Assembly: GCA_016842085.1 (NCBI GenBank)
Contig: JAEVEX010000041.1
Span: 1 to 64,000, forward strand
Reading direction: 5' to 3'
From: Candidatus Thermoflexus tengchongensis
Lineage (GTDB): Bacteria > Chloroflexota > Anaerolineae > Thermoflexales > Thermoflexaceae
Length of the DNA stretch: 64,000 nucleotides
In this document: piece by piece, positions 27,503-37,152 of the stretch
Numbering within the stretch: position 1 is the first letter of the stretch
Layout of the letters: each line of letters begins with the position of its first letter
Translations under genes and position numbers: made by a program
Notes under the pieces: generated by a model
Seen by the model: only the letters and a program-made list of their open reading frames with translations
What the model was told of the DNA's origin: nothing
Database searches by the model: none

Positions 27503-27962
27503 ATCCCCCTCCCACGATGAAAGGATGAGCCACACCATCCCGGTGGATCGTCTCCGGATTATAGCGGAGGATTGAATGGAAGGCAGAACGCAAAGGGAGA
27601 GGAGAGGGAAAGCCATTCCGGAGCGGGAACGCCGAAGGCCGTTCCCGGATCCCTGTGGAAAACACTGTGGAGAACGAATTCAGAACATTCCTCCCCTCGG
27701 GGATAAGAGCCCCCGGATAGGGGATTTCCAGGTCGGAACTGTGGAAAACATTGTGGAAAACGCCCAGGTTAAAGGGGCAGGCCATGGATTGCCAGGGAGA
27801 CCGGTCCTGGATAAAATCGAGAAGCACGTTCAGGGATACGTTTCAGCTTCCTCGTGAGCATCCGCCCGGATTCCCAGCGCGATCAACACGTTGCCCGATC
27901 CATCTCACGCAACCAGCGCCTGGAGGATCGGCCGATCCACGGGACAGTGGGGGAATAGAGGG
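27503..27962. other. Putative oriC region with DnaA boxes upstream of dnaA
   Basis: Four DnaA-box-like nonamers in one orientation lie at 27653-27661 (TGTGGAAAA), 27666-27674 (TGTGGAGAA), 27740-27748 and 27752-27760 (both TGTGGAAAA). The complement TTTTCCACA differs by one base from the consensus TTATCCACA. They are paired, with short spacing in each pair. No obvious AT-rich unwinding element is present, but the region is AT-richer than its surroundings. It could be the origin, or only the autoregulated dnaA promoter. Confidence 0.7.
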
Positions 27963-29300
27963 ATGACCGGTGTCAATCCCGGCGAGATCTGGCAAACGGT
28001 CCTGAACGAGCTCCAGTGGCAGATCCCCAAACCCACCTTTGAGACATGGGTAAAAGGAACACAGGTGGTCTCGGTGCAGGGGGATACTTTTGTCATTGGG
28101 GTTCGCAGCGCCTATGCGCGGGACTGGCTGGAACACCGGCTGCGGACGGTGATCGCCCGCACGCTGACCGGAGTGGTGGGGCGGCCGGTGGCTGTGAATT
28201 TCGTGGTGTATGAGAACGGCCGCATTCAGTCCTCCGCCTCCAATCCGGGCGAGGAAGATACGGTTGCCGCCTCCCCGTGGGCCCAGCGGCTGAACCCCCG
28301 TTACACCTTTGAGACGTTCGTGGTGGGCCCCAGCAACCGGCTGGCCCATGCGGCGGCGCTGGCGGTCGCAGAGCGGCCAGCCCAGACTTATAATCCGCTA
28401 TTCATCTATGGGGGCGTTGGGCTGGGCAAAACCCACCTCCTGCACGCGATCGGCCATGTCTGCCTGCGCAAGGGCCTGCGCGTTCTTTACGTTTCCTCCG
28501 AAGAATTCACCAACGACCTGATCAACGCCATCCGGGCCCAGACCACGGATCAATTCCGGGACAAGTATCGCTCCATCGACGTCCTGCTGATCGACGACAT
28601 CCAGTTCATCGCCGGCAAGGAGAGCACCCAGGAGGAGTTCTTCCACACGTTCAACACGCTGCACAGCAACGGCAAGCAGCTGGTGATCTCCAGCGACCGT
28701 CCGCCCCGGGCCCTGGTGACCCTGGAGGAGCGCCTTCGCTCCCGCTTCGAGTGGGGGCTGATCGCCGACATCCAGCCTCCCGATCTGGAAACGCGCATCG
28801 CGATCCTGCGGGCGAAAGCCGAGGGGCTGGCGATCCCGGTACCCGACGACGTAATGGAGTTCATCGCCCGACAGATCCAGAGCAACATCCGGGAGCTGGA
28901 GGGGGCGCTGAACCGGGTGGTGGCCTACGCCCAGCTGATGGGCCTTCCGCTGACCATGGAAGTGGCCACCAGCGCCCTGGCCGATCTGCTGCCCCGGCGC
29001 AAATCGATCTCCATCGATCAGATCATCCAGGTGGTGGCCGACTTCTATGGGGTCCCCGCGGAGGCCCTGCGCGGACCGCGGCGGAACAAGGAGCTGGTGC
29101 ATCCGCGCCAGGTGGCCATGTATCTGGCCCGGGAGGAGACGGGGGCCTCCCTGCCCCAGATTGGTGAGGCCTTCGGGGGCCGTGACCACACCACGGTGCT
29201 TTATGGCATCGAGAAGGTGCAGAGCGAGCTGGAGCACAACGAGCGCCTGCGCCGGGAGATCATGGCCCTCCGGGAACGCCTCTACCGGGAGGAGAAGTAA
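27963..29300 (+). CDS. dnaA: Chromosomal replication initiator DnaA
   Basis: 445 aa. Domain I (about 1-80, [18 protein letters not shown]) is followed by a short linker and the AAA+ domain with Walker [10 protein letters not shown] and Walker [13 protein letters not shown]. The C-terminal helix-turn-helix carries the DnaA signature [16 protein letters not shown]. All parts are intact. The start is chosen at the ATG after GAATAGAGGG; 24 extra in-frame codons upstream do not resemble DnaA. The neighbours are rfbB and secreted proteins; dnaN and gyrB do not follow, as is common in Chloroflexota. Confidence 0.97.
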   Translation: MTGVNPGEIWQTVLNELQWQIPKPTFETWVKGTQVVSVQGDTFVIGVRSAYARDWLEHRLRTVIARTLTGVVGRPVAVNFVVYENGRIQSSASNPGEEDTVAASPWAQRLNPRYTFETFVVGPSNRLAHAAALAVAERPAQTYNPLFIYGGVGLGKTHLLHAIGHVCLRKGLRVLYVSSEEFTNDLINAIRAQTTDQFRDKYRSIDVLLIDDIQFIAGKESTQEEFFHTFNTLHSNGKQLVISSDRPPRALVTLEERLRSRFEWGLIADIQPPDLETRIAILRAKAEGLAIPVPDDVMEFIARQIQSNIRELEGALNRVVAYAQLMGLPLTMEVATSALADLLPRRKSISIDQIIQVVADFYGVPAEALRGPRRNKELVHPRQVAMYLAREETGASLPQIGEAFGGRDHTTVLYGIEKVQSELEHNERLRREIMALRERLYREEK

Positions 29301-29745
29301 CGGAAACGATCACGGCCCCCGCATAGAGGGATCCAAACTCCCCATCGCCGCCCGAATCACCCTTCCCGCCTCTCCCCGGCCATCCAGGCGAAACCCATCG
29401 CTCCCCACGAATCCCCTTTTCTGCCATGCCTTTGGGAAAGCGGAAGGATATTTTTCATGAGGGCGGGCCGCCGAGGGCCGCCCGCAGCCCGTGAAAGCCC
29501 CACCTCCTGGAAACAGCCCCCACCGAAACGCATCCCTTCGACCGCGCATCCGCTCTCCGAACCTCCGCCGCCAGGCTCAGACCCCTCCCGACCGATGAAG
29601 GCCGCCTGGAGATCGCTCTGCCTCCACTGTCTATCATCTTCATGAGGTCATGTCGCGATCGGCCTCAAACCCACCGGAATTCCCGGAGGCCGACCATGCT
29701 TCTATTTCTGGTCCCCATCGACTGGTTCCAGAAGGAGGGATAACA
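29301..29745. other. Intergenic region, no gene seen
   Basis: 445 bp after dnaA. It contains a GC-rich imperfect palindrome around 29463-29485 preceded by ATATTTTTC. The overlapping short frames on both strands look like shadows without ribosome sites. A promoter for the secreted-protein genes that follow must lie here, but no clear pair of hexamers was found. Confidence 0.4.
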
Positions 29746-30741
29746 ATGTCCGTCTGGAAAGAGATCTACGAGTATCTGACCTATGACTATTACGGGAAGC
29801 GGCGGCCACGGCCGGCCTTCTATGCGATGGTGCTGACACTGGTCGTGGCTGCCGGGATGCTCATCGCCGGGGGGATCTTCGCCCTCCAGGCCCCGCGGGG
29901 GGAGCGCCCCGCGCCCACCCTGCCCCCGCCCACGGCCACGGCGGTCTTCGCCACCGTCACGGCCCAGGCCCGGGTCCCCACCCGCACCCCGGCCCCTCTG
30001 TGCCCGGAGGATCCCATCCTCTGGAAGCTGGTGGAGGTCCGGCCCTTCCTGGACCCGAAGACCCAAAAGCCCGTCCAGCTCCCCAAGCCCATCTACCGCA
30101 TCGATCCCCCCTGCGTCTACCAGGGCCTGTGGCGGGACCTGGCGGACGCCCTGTTCGCCGACTACACCCGGGCCGACGTCCCGCCCCTGGTGGACAAGAA
30201 GGTCGAGGTCCCCTGGTATTGGGACCCGGGGCCCGAGATCACCCGGGAGATCATCGGCATCTACCTGTCCTGGGCGGATTATCTCTTCTACGACCGGGAG
30301 GGGCGGAAGATCGACGAGATCCTCACGATCTACACGGCCCTCCCCACCGGCGACCCCGACTACCCGGTGCTGGTCTACCTCTACCGGGACTCCCCCGGCG
30401 CGGCCTATATCGTGCAGTGGGGGGACACGACGGAGGGCCCCTTCAGCGGCCGCGTCACGGAGATCTGGCCGGCGCGCCTGGAGGGGGGGACGGTGCTGCG
30501 GCGGGTGATCCCCGTGCTCTACCACGCCGGGGTCCACCGGTGGTTCCTGGCGGACGGGAAGGGCATGCTCCGCCGGATGCACGTGGTGGAGGCGGACGGC
30601 TCGGGGCTGTGGGAGGTCCTGGGGGTGCGGGGGACCACCCGCTCGGAGCTGGGCCGGATCTTCGGGAAGAAGGACTTCTTCCCGGACCGGGTGGATCTCA
30701 AAGCCTATCCGATGGAGAAGACTGCCACCTTCACCCCGTAA
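29746..30741 (+). CDS. Single-pass membrane protein with extracytoplasmic domain, function unknown
   Basis: 331 aa. A short cytoplasmic start (MSVWKEIYEYLTYDYYGKRR) is followed by one hydrophobic helix (about 27-47), a Pro/Thr/Ala-rich linker (about 50-85) and a globular extracytoplasmic domain of about 240 residues rich in Tyr, Trp and Asp. I do not recognise the domain. AAGGAGGG lies before the ATG. The next gene starts 15 bp after the stop, so the two are probably co-transcribed. The Pro/Thr tether is typical of surface-exposed domains in Chloroflexota. Confidence 0.75.
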   Translation: MSVWKEIYEYLTYDYYGKRRPRPAFYAMVLTLVVAAGMLIAGGIFALQAPRGERPAPTLPPPTATAVFATVTAQARVPTRTPAPLCPEDPILWKLVEVRPFLDPKTQKPVQLPKPIYRIDPPCVYQGLWRDLADALFADYTRADVPPLVDKKVEVPWYWDPGPEITREIIGIYLSWADYLFYDREGRKIDEILTIYTALPTGDPDYPVLVYLYRDSPGAAYIVQWGDTTEGPFSGRVTEIWPARLEGGTVLRRVIPVLYHAGVHRWFLADGKGMLRRMHVVEADGSGLWEVLGVRGTTRSELGRIFGKKDFFPDRVDLKAYPMEKTATFTP

Positions 30742-30755
30742 GGAGGAGGCGCAGG

Positions 30756-32066
30756 ATGCGGGCGATCGTCCGGCGGGGGATGGCCGCCCTGGCCCTGGCG
30801 GCGCTGGCCCTGGCCCTGAGGGCCGGCGCCGCCCGGGCCGACGGGGAGCCGTGCATCGGCGGAAATTGCGGGGGCAACCCTAGTTACCGGGAATTCGATA
30901 TCCAGCGGCAGACGCAGGGGAAGTCCGCGGGGGAGGCGCGGCGGTGCACGGGGGTTTCCCCGGTCCCGGTGCTGGTGCGGGCCACCCGGGACGTATGCTA
31001 CCGGATGGAGTTTTACATGGACTGCAACACCAACATCGTTAGCGAAAAGGTGGCCGACGCCCGGGGGTTTCCCTGCGGCGCGAAGGCGGTGTGGGATCAA
31101 TACTGCGATCCGACGTCGGGGTTCGGGGGGCGGGACGGCTTCTGCGAGTGGCGGGACTACTACGGCAACCGGATCCGGCTGCGGGTGGAGGTGCCAATCC
31201 ACGAGTTCGTGGTGCGCCCCTATCCGGTGGGCTTCGTGGCCCGGGAGGACCCCTGGGGGGTCTTTCATCCCACCGCCCGGCTGGTGTGGCGGACGCCCCC
31301 CTATCCCTCCCACGCCGACTCGGGCTGGCGGCTGTGGAGCTGGGGGACCAGCCGGGGGCCGGGGGACCAGCCCTTCCCCTGCGACATGAGCGAAAGCGAG
31401 CTGCTCGCGAAGGGCGTCCCCGCCGGCACGACCTGCGTCCGGATGCAGCTGTGGGCCTCCCCCGGCTACGACGGGGATCTGAACCCGATCCTGGAGCCGG
31501 GGGTGCTGCAGTTCCCGGCGGCGAAGCTGAACACGACGCTCTGGCCGGAGCGGGAGGTGGCGATCAATTTCCCCTACGCCTCCCACCCGGCCACCGGGCA
31601 GACGGAGGAGGTGCGGTTCGGGGATAAGGTCCTGCCGGCCTTCCAGGGCTACTTCCAGCGCTGGTGGCCGGTGCGGTTCCGGGTGGAGACGAAAAAGGTG
31701 AAGGATCTCTACCGGGACGAGAAGAAGTGCCATCCCGTCCCGGACGCCGATGGGGACGGACGGCCGGACCGGGGCGGGAGCTGCTGGACGACCATCGGGG
31801 ATCCCCCGGTGCTCTGGCCGGGGGATGAGGAGACGGTCCGGGTGATCGACCGGAAGGAGTGGGAGGCCAGCACCTTTGACCGGCTCCTGGACCTGCGGGA
31901 CTTCGGAAAGCGCTATTTCGCCCTCCACCCGGACCGGCTGCGGATCGTGGGGCCGGACCAGGCCTGGCGGACGGGGTATGTGATCCGGGGCGAGCCGCCG
32001 AACGACGCGCCCTGGCTGTATTGCCCCCTGGCGGTGCGGGAGGGACAGGGCGTGGTGACCCGGTGA
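30756..32066 (+). CDS. Secreted Cys-rich protein, function unknown
   Basis: 436 aa. It has a clear Sec signal peptide: MRAIVRRG, then an Ala/Leu-rich core and a likely cut after AARA. The mature part begins DGEPCIGGNCGG and has about a dozen Cys in its first half, suggesting disulfides. A DADGDGRPDRGG segment resembles a calcium-binding dockerin-like loop. No known domain was recognised. AGGAGGAGG precedes the ATG, 15 bp after the preceding gene. It likely forms a pair with the membrane protein upstream. Confidence 0.75.
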   Translation: MRAIVRRGMAALALAALALALRAGAARADGEPCIGGNCGGNPSYREFDIQRQTQGKSAGEARRCTGVSPVPVLVRATRDVCYRMEFYMDCNTNIVSEKVADARGFPCGAKAVWDQYCDPTSGFGGRDGFCEWRDYYGNRIRLRVEVPIHEFVVRPYPVGFVAREDPWGVFHPTARLVWRTPPYPSHADSGWRLWSWGTSRGPGDQPFPCDMSESELLAKGVPAGTTCVRMQLWASPGYDGDLNPILEPGVLQFPAAKLNTTLWPEREVAINFPYASHPATGQTEEVRFGDKVLPAFQGYFQRWWPVRFRVETKKVKDLYRDEKKCHPVPDADGDGRPDRGGSCWTTIGDPPVLWPGDEETVRVIDRKEWEASTFDRLLDLRDFGKRYFALHPDRLRIVGPDQAWRTGYVIRGEPPNDAPWLYCPLAVREGQGVVTR

Positions 32067-32158
32067 GCTGGAGGGCCGGCGACGAAGCGCTATTCCATCC
32101 AGAACACCTTCGCGAAGCTCACTCTTTTAGATGATTATCGGAACAGGAGGAGCCAGAT

Positions 32159-33239
32159 ATGGAAAAAGCCCTGCGCATCCATCGGGAGGGCATCCAGGAG
32201 ACCATCCGCCAGCTCCGGGCCTGGAGCGCCCGATGGGAGGAAACCCGGGGCCAAGCCCAGCGCGCCGCTCAGGCCCTGGTGGACGCCGCGCAGGCCGCCC
32301 CCGCCAGGGCCTTCGAGGCGGCCACCGCCCGGGCCATCCTCCAGCTCCAGCAGGACGGGGAGCGGATCCAGCGCCTGGCCGGTATCTTAGAGGAGGCCCT
32401 TCAGCGCCTGGAGGACGCTTTCCACCAGGCTGCTCAGATCATGAGAGGGGAATGGATTGCCCCGCCGCTGCCCAACCACCCCACTGGCTGTAGGGGCTTC
32501 CGGAAGGCCGATCCCCAATCAGTTCGTGCTTCAATTCCCCACCCCTCAAGGACCGATCCCGTGGGCCACCGCCTGTGGCCCGGCAGCCATGAGCATGGCC
32601 CTCTCCCGCTTGACTCGACACCCCATCCCGGCTCAGGAAGTAGCGAACCGGCTGGTGGGAATCACCGGCAAGGCGCCAGAGGTCAAGGGAGGACGTGCCA
32701 CGGCGCTGACCACCACGCGGGATCTGATTTCCACAGCAAACGCTTATGGGATCCACGGAGAGCGTGTTTCCCTCAGGGGCAGCTCCCTCGAGGAGGCATG
32801 GCAGGAGCTACAAGGGTTGATGCGACAGCCCGTTGCCGTGATGGCTCTGGTCACTGCGAAGGGATCCACCACCTCCGCCACCCGGGGCAACGCGGACTGG
32901 GAGAGCTATGGACTGAAAGCCCCGGACATCGTTGCGTCGGAGGAGGATCGCAGGAAAGGAGACGGCGGCATCCTGACCGGATCGCAGGGGATAGACGAGA
33001 AGGGGAGAAAAAAACCCGGAGAAATCGCCCACTGGGTGGTCATCGATCGACTGGAGGAGCGGGACGGGAAGCGCTACGTGGTCATCAACAACCCCTACCA
33101 CAACCGCCAGGAACGCTATCCCTGGGAGTATTTCTGGAATTCCGTGAACTATCAGGCTCGGGACAAAAACCGCTGGTGGGTGCTGAGCCTGGAAACCCAG
33201 CCTTCAATCCCGGAAGGGAACGCAGTCACCCATCCATGA
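32159..33239 (+). pseudogene. WXG100-like N-terminal module plus C39-like peptidase, split by a frameshift
   Basis: The first frame (ATG at 32159, GGAGGAGCC upstream) encodes a 95-residue all-helical module with the pattern IRQLRAWSARWEE, similar to WXG100/ESAT-6-type proteins. It runs on without a stop, but from about 32460-32530 the protein-like sequence continues in the +1 frame, where the peptidase domain lies. One base gained or lost in this stretch, which includes a run AGGGG, would explain it. Either this is a real pseudogene, a programmed shift, or a sequencing error. The same module stands as a separate small gene at 34765, so it is a recurring unit. Confidence 0.55.
32457..33239 (+). 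CDS. C39-like cysteine peptidase domain
   Basis: 260 residues in the frame opened at a TTG at 32457. The active-site Cys is in WATACGPAAMSMAL, the His in EIAHWVVIDRL and a polar residue in YVVINNPYH, the order of papain-like C39-family domains. There is no signal peptide, and the frame has a stop at 32442-32444, so the natural N-terminus is almost certainly the WXG100-like module in the other frame. The stop overlaps a possible ATG (33236) of the following lipoprotein. Substrate unknown; a role as secreted protease or toxin-like effector is only a guess. Confidence 0.6.
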   Translation: MPRRCPTTPLAVGASGRPIPNQFVLQFPTPQGPIPWATACGPAAMSMALSRLTRHPIPAQEVANRLVGITGKAPEVKGGRATALTTTRDLISTANAYGIHGERVSLRGSSLEEAWQELQGLMRQPVAVMALVTAKGSTTSATRGNADWESYGLKAPDIVASEEDRRKGDGGILTGSQGIDEKGRKKPGEIAHWVVIDRLEERDGKRYVVINNPYHNRQERYPWEYFWNSVNYQARDKNRWWVLSLETQPSIPEGNAVTHP

Positions 33240-33259
33240 AAGAAAGCAGGGGGGATCCC

Positions 33260-34636
33260 ATGCGCCGATGGTGGATTCGATGGGGCCTGGTTCTGGGGCT
33301 GGTCGCCTGCATGCGCCCTGCCCCATCCACCGCTCTGATCCCCACCGCCACACCGGGCCGGGCCGCCACGCCGACCGTGGCGGTTCACCCTCCGGAGACG
33401 CCGACCCCACGGATCTCATCCCCCACGCCGACCGTCGCCCCTGCGACGGCCACCGCCACCCGGCAGCCCACCTCCACCCCCCGCCCGCCAACCCCCACGC
33501 CGGTTCCTCCGTGGACCTCCGTCCCGGTGCAAAGACCCCAGCCGCTTCCAGAGAGCTTCCAGTTCGAAGGGGACTGGATCACGGTGTTCCGCCCGGACCT
33601 GGAACGCATGACGTGGTCGGAGGGGGCATTCTGGCTGACCGACGGCCAGCGCTGGATCGGACCATGGCCCCCCGACATGACCATGTCCTTCTGGACGCTC
33701 TGGAACGGACGTCTGCATTTCTGTTACTGGCGGGACGGTGAATGGTTCGCGGAGACGGCCACCACCGATGTCCCTCCGATCTGTGTGGCGGCCCCGGGCG
33801 CGCTCACATCCCCGGGGAACCTCAAAGGATCGGAAGGCCAGGCCCTCTACGATCTGAAACCGTGCGGAAGGAGCGGAGAGCTCTGCGCTGCATTATCATT
33901 ATCGGACGGGACGCTGTCCCCCCCTCTGCAGCTCCCGATCCCGGAGTCCGTGGTTCGGGACGAGGTGAAACGCTTCAATCGGGTGGAGGCGGATGGCTGC
34001 CTCTCCCCGGATCGGCAGCATGCGCTGATTAACGTCTATAGAATCGGAGGGCCTCCGAGCGAAGGGGTGGGGCTTTTCCAGAAAGTGGATCCGGAGTTCA
34101 CACCCGAACCCCTCGTATTTCCAGGCGGCCTTTACTGGGTGGATTTCCGCTCCGGGAACGTCCTGACGGCCCCCATCAATGCGCCCACCTGGCCCGATCA
34201 GCAGACCCTGGCTCACGCCATGGTTGAACAGGGGCATTTCCCGGCCGCCTTCCTCCCCTTCTTCCTGCAGCAGAGCCTGCTCGGACCTACCTGGGCCGGG
34301 CTGGCATGCTCCCCCAATGGACGGTTCGCGTTGGCCTCGTTGAAGATCTGGGTTCCACCGGAGAAGGTTTACCTGCCCCGGGATGTGGCGCTTCATCGCG
34401 ACTTCTTCGCCGGCGATTTCCAGCCTCCGCCATATGCCAACCTGCTGTGGCTCTGGGTGATCCGCATCGAGGATGGAACTGGATATCCCCTGACCCTCCT
34501 GGAGGAGCTGTTCAACCTGGGGCTCTCCGACGCAACTTATGACTGGGTTCCGTTTTACGCACTTCCCCGGGATCTGCCAGAGGTTCCGCTGCCTCCCCGT
34601 CCGCCGGAATATCCTCCTCCCTGGGGGGCTCCATGA
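33260..34636 (+). CDS. Lipoprotein with Pro/Thr-rich linker, function unknown
   Basis: 458 aa. MRRWWIRWGLVLGLVAC is a lipoprotein signal with lipobox LVAC, so the protein is anchored by a lipidated Cys. Residues of about 30-95 form a long Pro/Thr/Ala linker. The globular remainder has several WxxG and aromatic motifs suggestive of a beta-rich, possibly propeller-like domain, but none is recognised. The Met at 33260 has AGGGGGG upstream; a second possible start at 33236 overlaps the peptidase stop (ATGA). It follows the C39-like gene directly, so it may belong to the same secreted module. Confidence 0.7.
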   Translation: MRRWWIRWGLVLGLVACMRPAPSTALIPTATPGRAATPTVAVHPPETPTPRISSPTPTVAPATATATRQPTSTPRPPTPTPVPPWTSVPVQRPQPLPESFQFEGDWITVFRPDLERMTWSEGAFWLTDGQRWIGPWPPDMTMSFWTLWNGRLHFCYWRDGEWFAETATTDVPPICVAAPGALTSPGNLKGSEGQALYDLKPCGRSGELCAALSLSDGTLSPPLQLPIPESVVRDEVKRFNRVEADGCLSPDRQHALINVYRIGGPPSEGVGLFQKVDPEFTPEPLVFPGGLYWVDFRSGNVLTAPINAPTWPDQQTLAHAMVEQGHFPAAFLPFFLQQSLLGPTWAGLACSPNGRFALASLKIWVPPEKVYLPRDVALHRDFFAGDFQPPPYANLLWLWVIRIEDGTGYPLTLLEELFNLGLSDATYDWVPFYALPRDLPEVPLPPRPPEYPPPWGAP

Positions 34637-34764
34637 GGCAACGGTCGCGGTCCATCGAGCCCCCAGCCCGATAAGGGCAGAAACACAGGGGATGAAGCGC
34701 CCGGCGCTGCGAATGGATGGCTATCATCTTAATGGCGAGAAGCACGTCCTCTGGAGGGCGAACG

Positions 34765-34923
34765 ATGGATACGGTGCTGCGGGTGCATCCGGAGCGGATC
34801 CGAGGACAGATCCAGCGGTTACGGGCGTGGGGGGAGGCGTGGCGGGCGCAGGCGGAGGCCAGCCGGCGGGCAGCCATGACGCTATCGCGGGTCCACGCTG
34901 TGATCGGAGGGATGGGATCATGA
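34765..34923 (+). CDS. Small WXG100-like helical protein
   Basis: 52 aa, too short for most gene finders. GGAGGG lies before the ATG. The sequence has IRGQIQRLRAWGEAWRAQ, closely resembling the N-terminus of the module at 32159 (LR-H-x-I-x-IRxLRAWxxxW). Its stop overlaps the start of the next gene by four bases (ATGA), so the two are translationally coupled. It is half the length of a WXG100 protein, covering only the first helix. Two related modules ahead of secreted proteins within 3 kb argue that this is a real gene. Confidence 0.55.
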   Translation: MDTVLRVHPERIRGQIQRLRAWGEAWRAQAEASRRAAMTLSRVHAVIGGMGS

Positions 34924-36971
34924 GCCGGCGGCATCGATTGCTGATCATCGCCTGGCTGATCGTGGCTGCAAGCCTTCCCCGGGGATCCATCGAGGCCTCC
35001 CTGGCCGCTTCCGGCTCGCCGTCGAGCGTCCCCTTCTCCCTTGCGGCGGAGGGGATGGTGATCGTAGAACCCGTCGGCTACATCGGTGGGCCGATCCAGG
35101 TTATCGCCGTCCATGGTTCCTATGCCTACGTTGGCGTTGGGAGGAGCCTACTGGTCATGAGCCTCGTGGATCCCCGCCGCCCGGAGGTAATGAGCTACGT
35201 CCGTCTGCCCGACATGGTGAACGGAGTGACAGTCGCTGGAGGCCTCGCCTATGTGACAGCTCGCGATGGAGTGTGGATCCTGGATAGGAGCGATCCGAGC
35301 CGCCCGCGCATCGCCGGCCGCGCGCCGGGAGGCGCGATCCGGAGCGCTATCGCCGGGAATTATCTGTATGTGACATATAGAGATGGATGGTCCGGTGGGT
35401 TGCGGATCCTGGATGTGAGCAACCCCGCCGCCCCACGGGAACTCGGGCGCTACCAGGAGGAGCTGCTCTTTGCCGGAAACGTAGCGCTGGCGGGGAGCTA
35501 CGCCTATGTGGAGGACACCTTCACCCGTCAGATCGTTGTCTTCGATGTGAGCTCCCCCACGTCTCCTCGCAAGATCGGCGCCGTGGATCCTTCCCCGAAT
35601 CGAGTCGATGTGGTGATCGGGAATTACGCCTATGGGGTGGCCAGCCGCTGGGGGGTCCCCCCCAGACTGGTGATCATGGATGTCCGCTACCCATCCGCTC
35701 CCCAGGTGATCGGCTCCCTGAGCCTGACGGAGCTATCGGATGCAAGCCGCATGGCGATCGTAGGGAACTACGCCTATGTGGCTGGCATTACGGAGACTCT
35801 GGGAAGCCACCGAGGAAGCCTGCAGGTCGTCGATGTGAGCGACCCTCGTAACCCCCGCTGGGTGGGGAGCTCCCTCCTTCCCCCTTCCAGCGAGGCCACG
35901 GATGTGGCAGCGAGCGGCCGCTATATTTATGTCACAGACCGATGGATCGGCCTGCGAACGTTCGATGGGAACAATCCGCGAAACCCTCAGGAGATTGCCT
36001 ATCTGGCCTTCCCGGGATCCGTGATGCGGGTCGCGACAGATGGAAGTTACCTCTATGGAATCGGCCCAGGGAGCAAGTTGTGGATCCTCAATGCCCCTAA
36101 TCCACCCCCACCCTGGCTGGCGGGTTACCAGGATCTATCCACGCATGGGCTCCATAATGATGCACTGGATATCACGGCGTCCATGAATCGGGTTTATATC
36201 GCCATGGGCGGCCGGCTGGAGATCATCGACGCCCGCAACCCCGCCGCCCCTACGGTGTTCCGACCCACTATCTATGCCTGGGGCGTAGATGCCATCGGAA
36301 ATCAGCTCTATGTGGCCAACTATACCGGCTTAGAGATCTACGATGTGAGCAATCCCGCAAGCCCCCAACGGATCGGATTCTTCTCAAGGGCCAACGGTCT
36401 CGACAGAGTGAAAGTGGTCGGGAGTTATGCATATGCCCGGAGCGACAACCTGCTGCTGATCATCGATGTCCGCAATCCGACGAGCCCCCGCCTGGTCGGG
36501 CAGTATACCGTGCCAGCCCCGGGAGGGGACATCATTGCAGGGCCGTTGATTAAGGACGTGGCGGTGGAGCAGAACCGCGTCTACATCATTTATCCGACGG
36601 ACGGGGGTGGCGATCGCTTCGAGGTCCTCGACATGAGCCAGCCAGAATCCCCGCGTCGGGTGGGCATCTATGACCTGCCCCCGGATTGGGATGCAGCAGG
36701 TGTGGAAGCGGAGGGAGCCCACGTTTATCTGCTCCGTGCGAAATGCCCTGTAAGCTCCTTAGAGCCCCACAGGAGCACCCTGCAAATCCTGGATGTCCGT
36801 GATCCATCCTTCCTCCGCGTGACGGGCTCCTACGAGATCCTGGGCTGCGCAGAGGACATCGAGAAGGAAGCCGACTACATTTACATCGCCAAATCGGATG
36901 AACTGATCGTTATGCGGATCCATAAGCTGGACCGCTCGGTTTACCTGCCCCTGGTGTTGCGCCATCGTTGA
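34920..36971 (+). CDS. Secreted LVIVD-repeat beta-propeller protein
   Basis: 683 aa. A signal peptide (MSRRHRLLIIAWLIVAASLP, cut near SIEA) is followed by at least ten repeats of about 45-50 residues with motifs such as YAYV...LLVMSLVDPRRP and LRILDVSNPAAPRELG. These are LVIVD repeats that fold as beta-propeller blades. The protein ends YLPLVLRHR, a short C-terminal tail common on Chloroflexota surface proteins. The start overlaps the WXG-like ORF by four bases. The open frame extends far upstream of 34920, but that part is out of context. Likely a surface or adhesion protein. Confidence 0.85.
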   Translation: MSRRHRLLIIAWLIVAASLPRGSIEASLAASGSPSSVPFSLAAEGMVIVEPVGYIGGPIQVIAVHGSYAYVGVGRSLLVMSLVDPRRPEVMSYVRLPDMVNGVTVAGGLAYVTARDGVWILDRSDPSRPRIAGRAPGGAIRSAIAGNYLYVTYRDGWSGGLRILDVSNPAAPRELGRYQEELLFAGNVALAGSYAYVEDTFTRQIVVFDVSSPTSPRKIGAVDPSPNRVDVVIGNYAYGVASRWGVPPRLVIMDVRYPSAPQVIGSLSLTELSDASRMAIVGNYAYVAGITETLGSHRGSLQVVDVSDPRNPRWVGSSLLPPSSEATDVAASGRYIYVTDRWIGLRTFDGNNPRNPQEIAYLAFPGSVMRVATDGSYLYGIGPGSKLWILNAPNPPPPWLAGYQDLSTHGLHNDALDITASMNRVYIAMGGRLEIIDARNPAAPTVFRPTIYAWGVDAIGNQLYVANYTGLEIYDVSNPASPQRIGFFSRANGLDRVKVVGSYAYARSDNLLLIIDVRNPTSPRLVGQYTVPAPGGDIIAGPLIKDVAVEQNRVYIIYPTDGGGDRFEVLDMSQPESPRRVGIYDLPPDWDAAGVEAEGAHVYLLRAKCPVSSLEPHRSTLQILDVRDPSFLRVTGSYEILGCAEDIEKEADYIYIAKSDELIVMRIHKLDRSVYLPLVLRHR

Positions 36972-37152
36972 CCGGACTTCCCGGTCACCTCTCCGCAAAA
37001 GAAACGGGTGGATCCATGGCGCGCAACGCCTAAGGGGTCGATTTCCCATCCACGCAAAGGCACCGGCCTCGCCTGGGGCGATATCCCACTCACCATTGAA
37101 TGTCTCACTACCCATGGAGTTACATAGATCGTTCGAAGGACGACAACCAGCG

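Noticed and set aside
32159-34636. Single 825-codon protein joining the WXG-like module and the lipoprotein
   Set aside because: The middle part (about 32530-33230) is the wrong frame of the C39-like peptidase; the lipoprotein has its own signal peptide and ribosome site.
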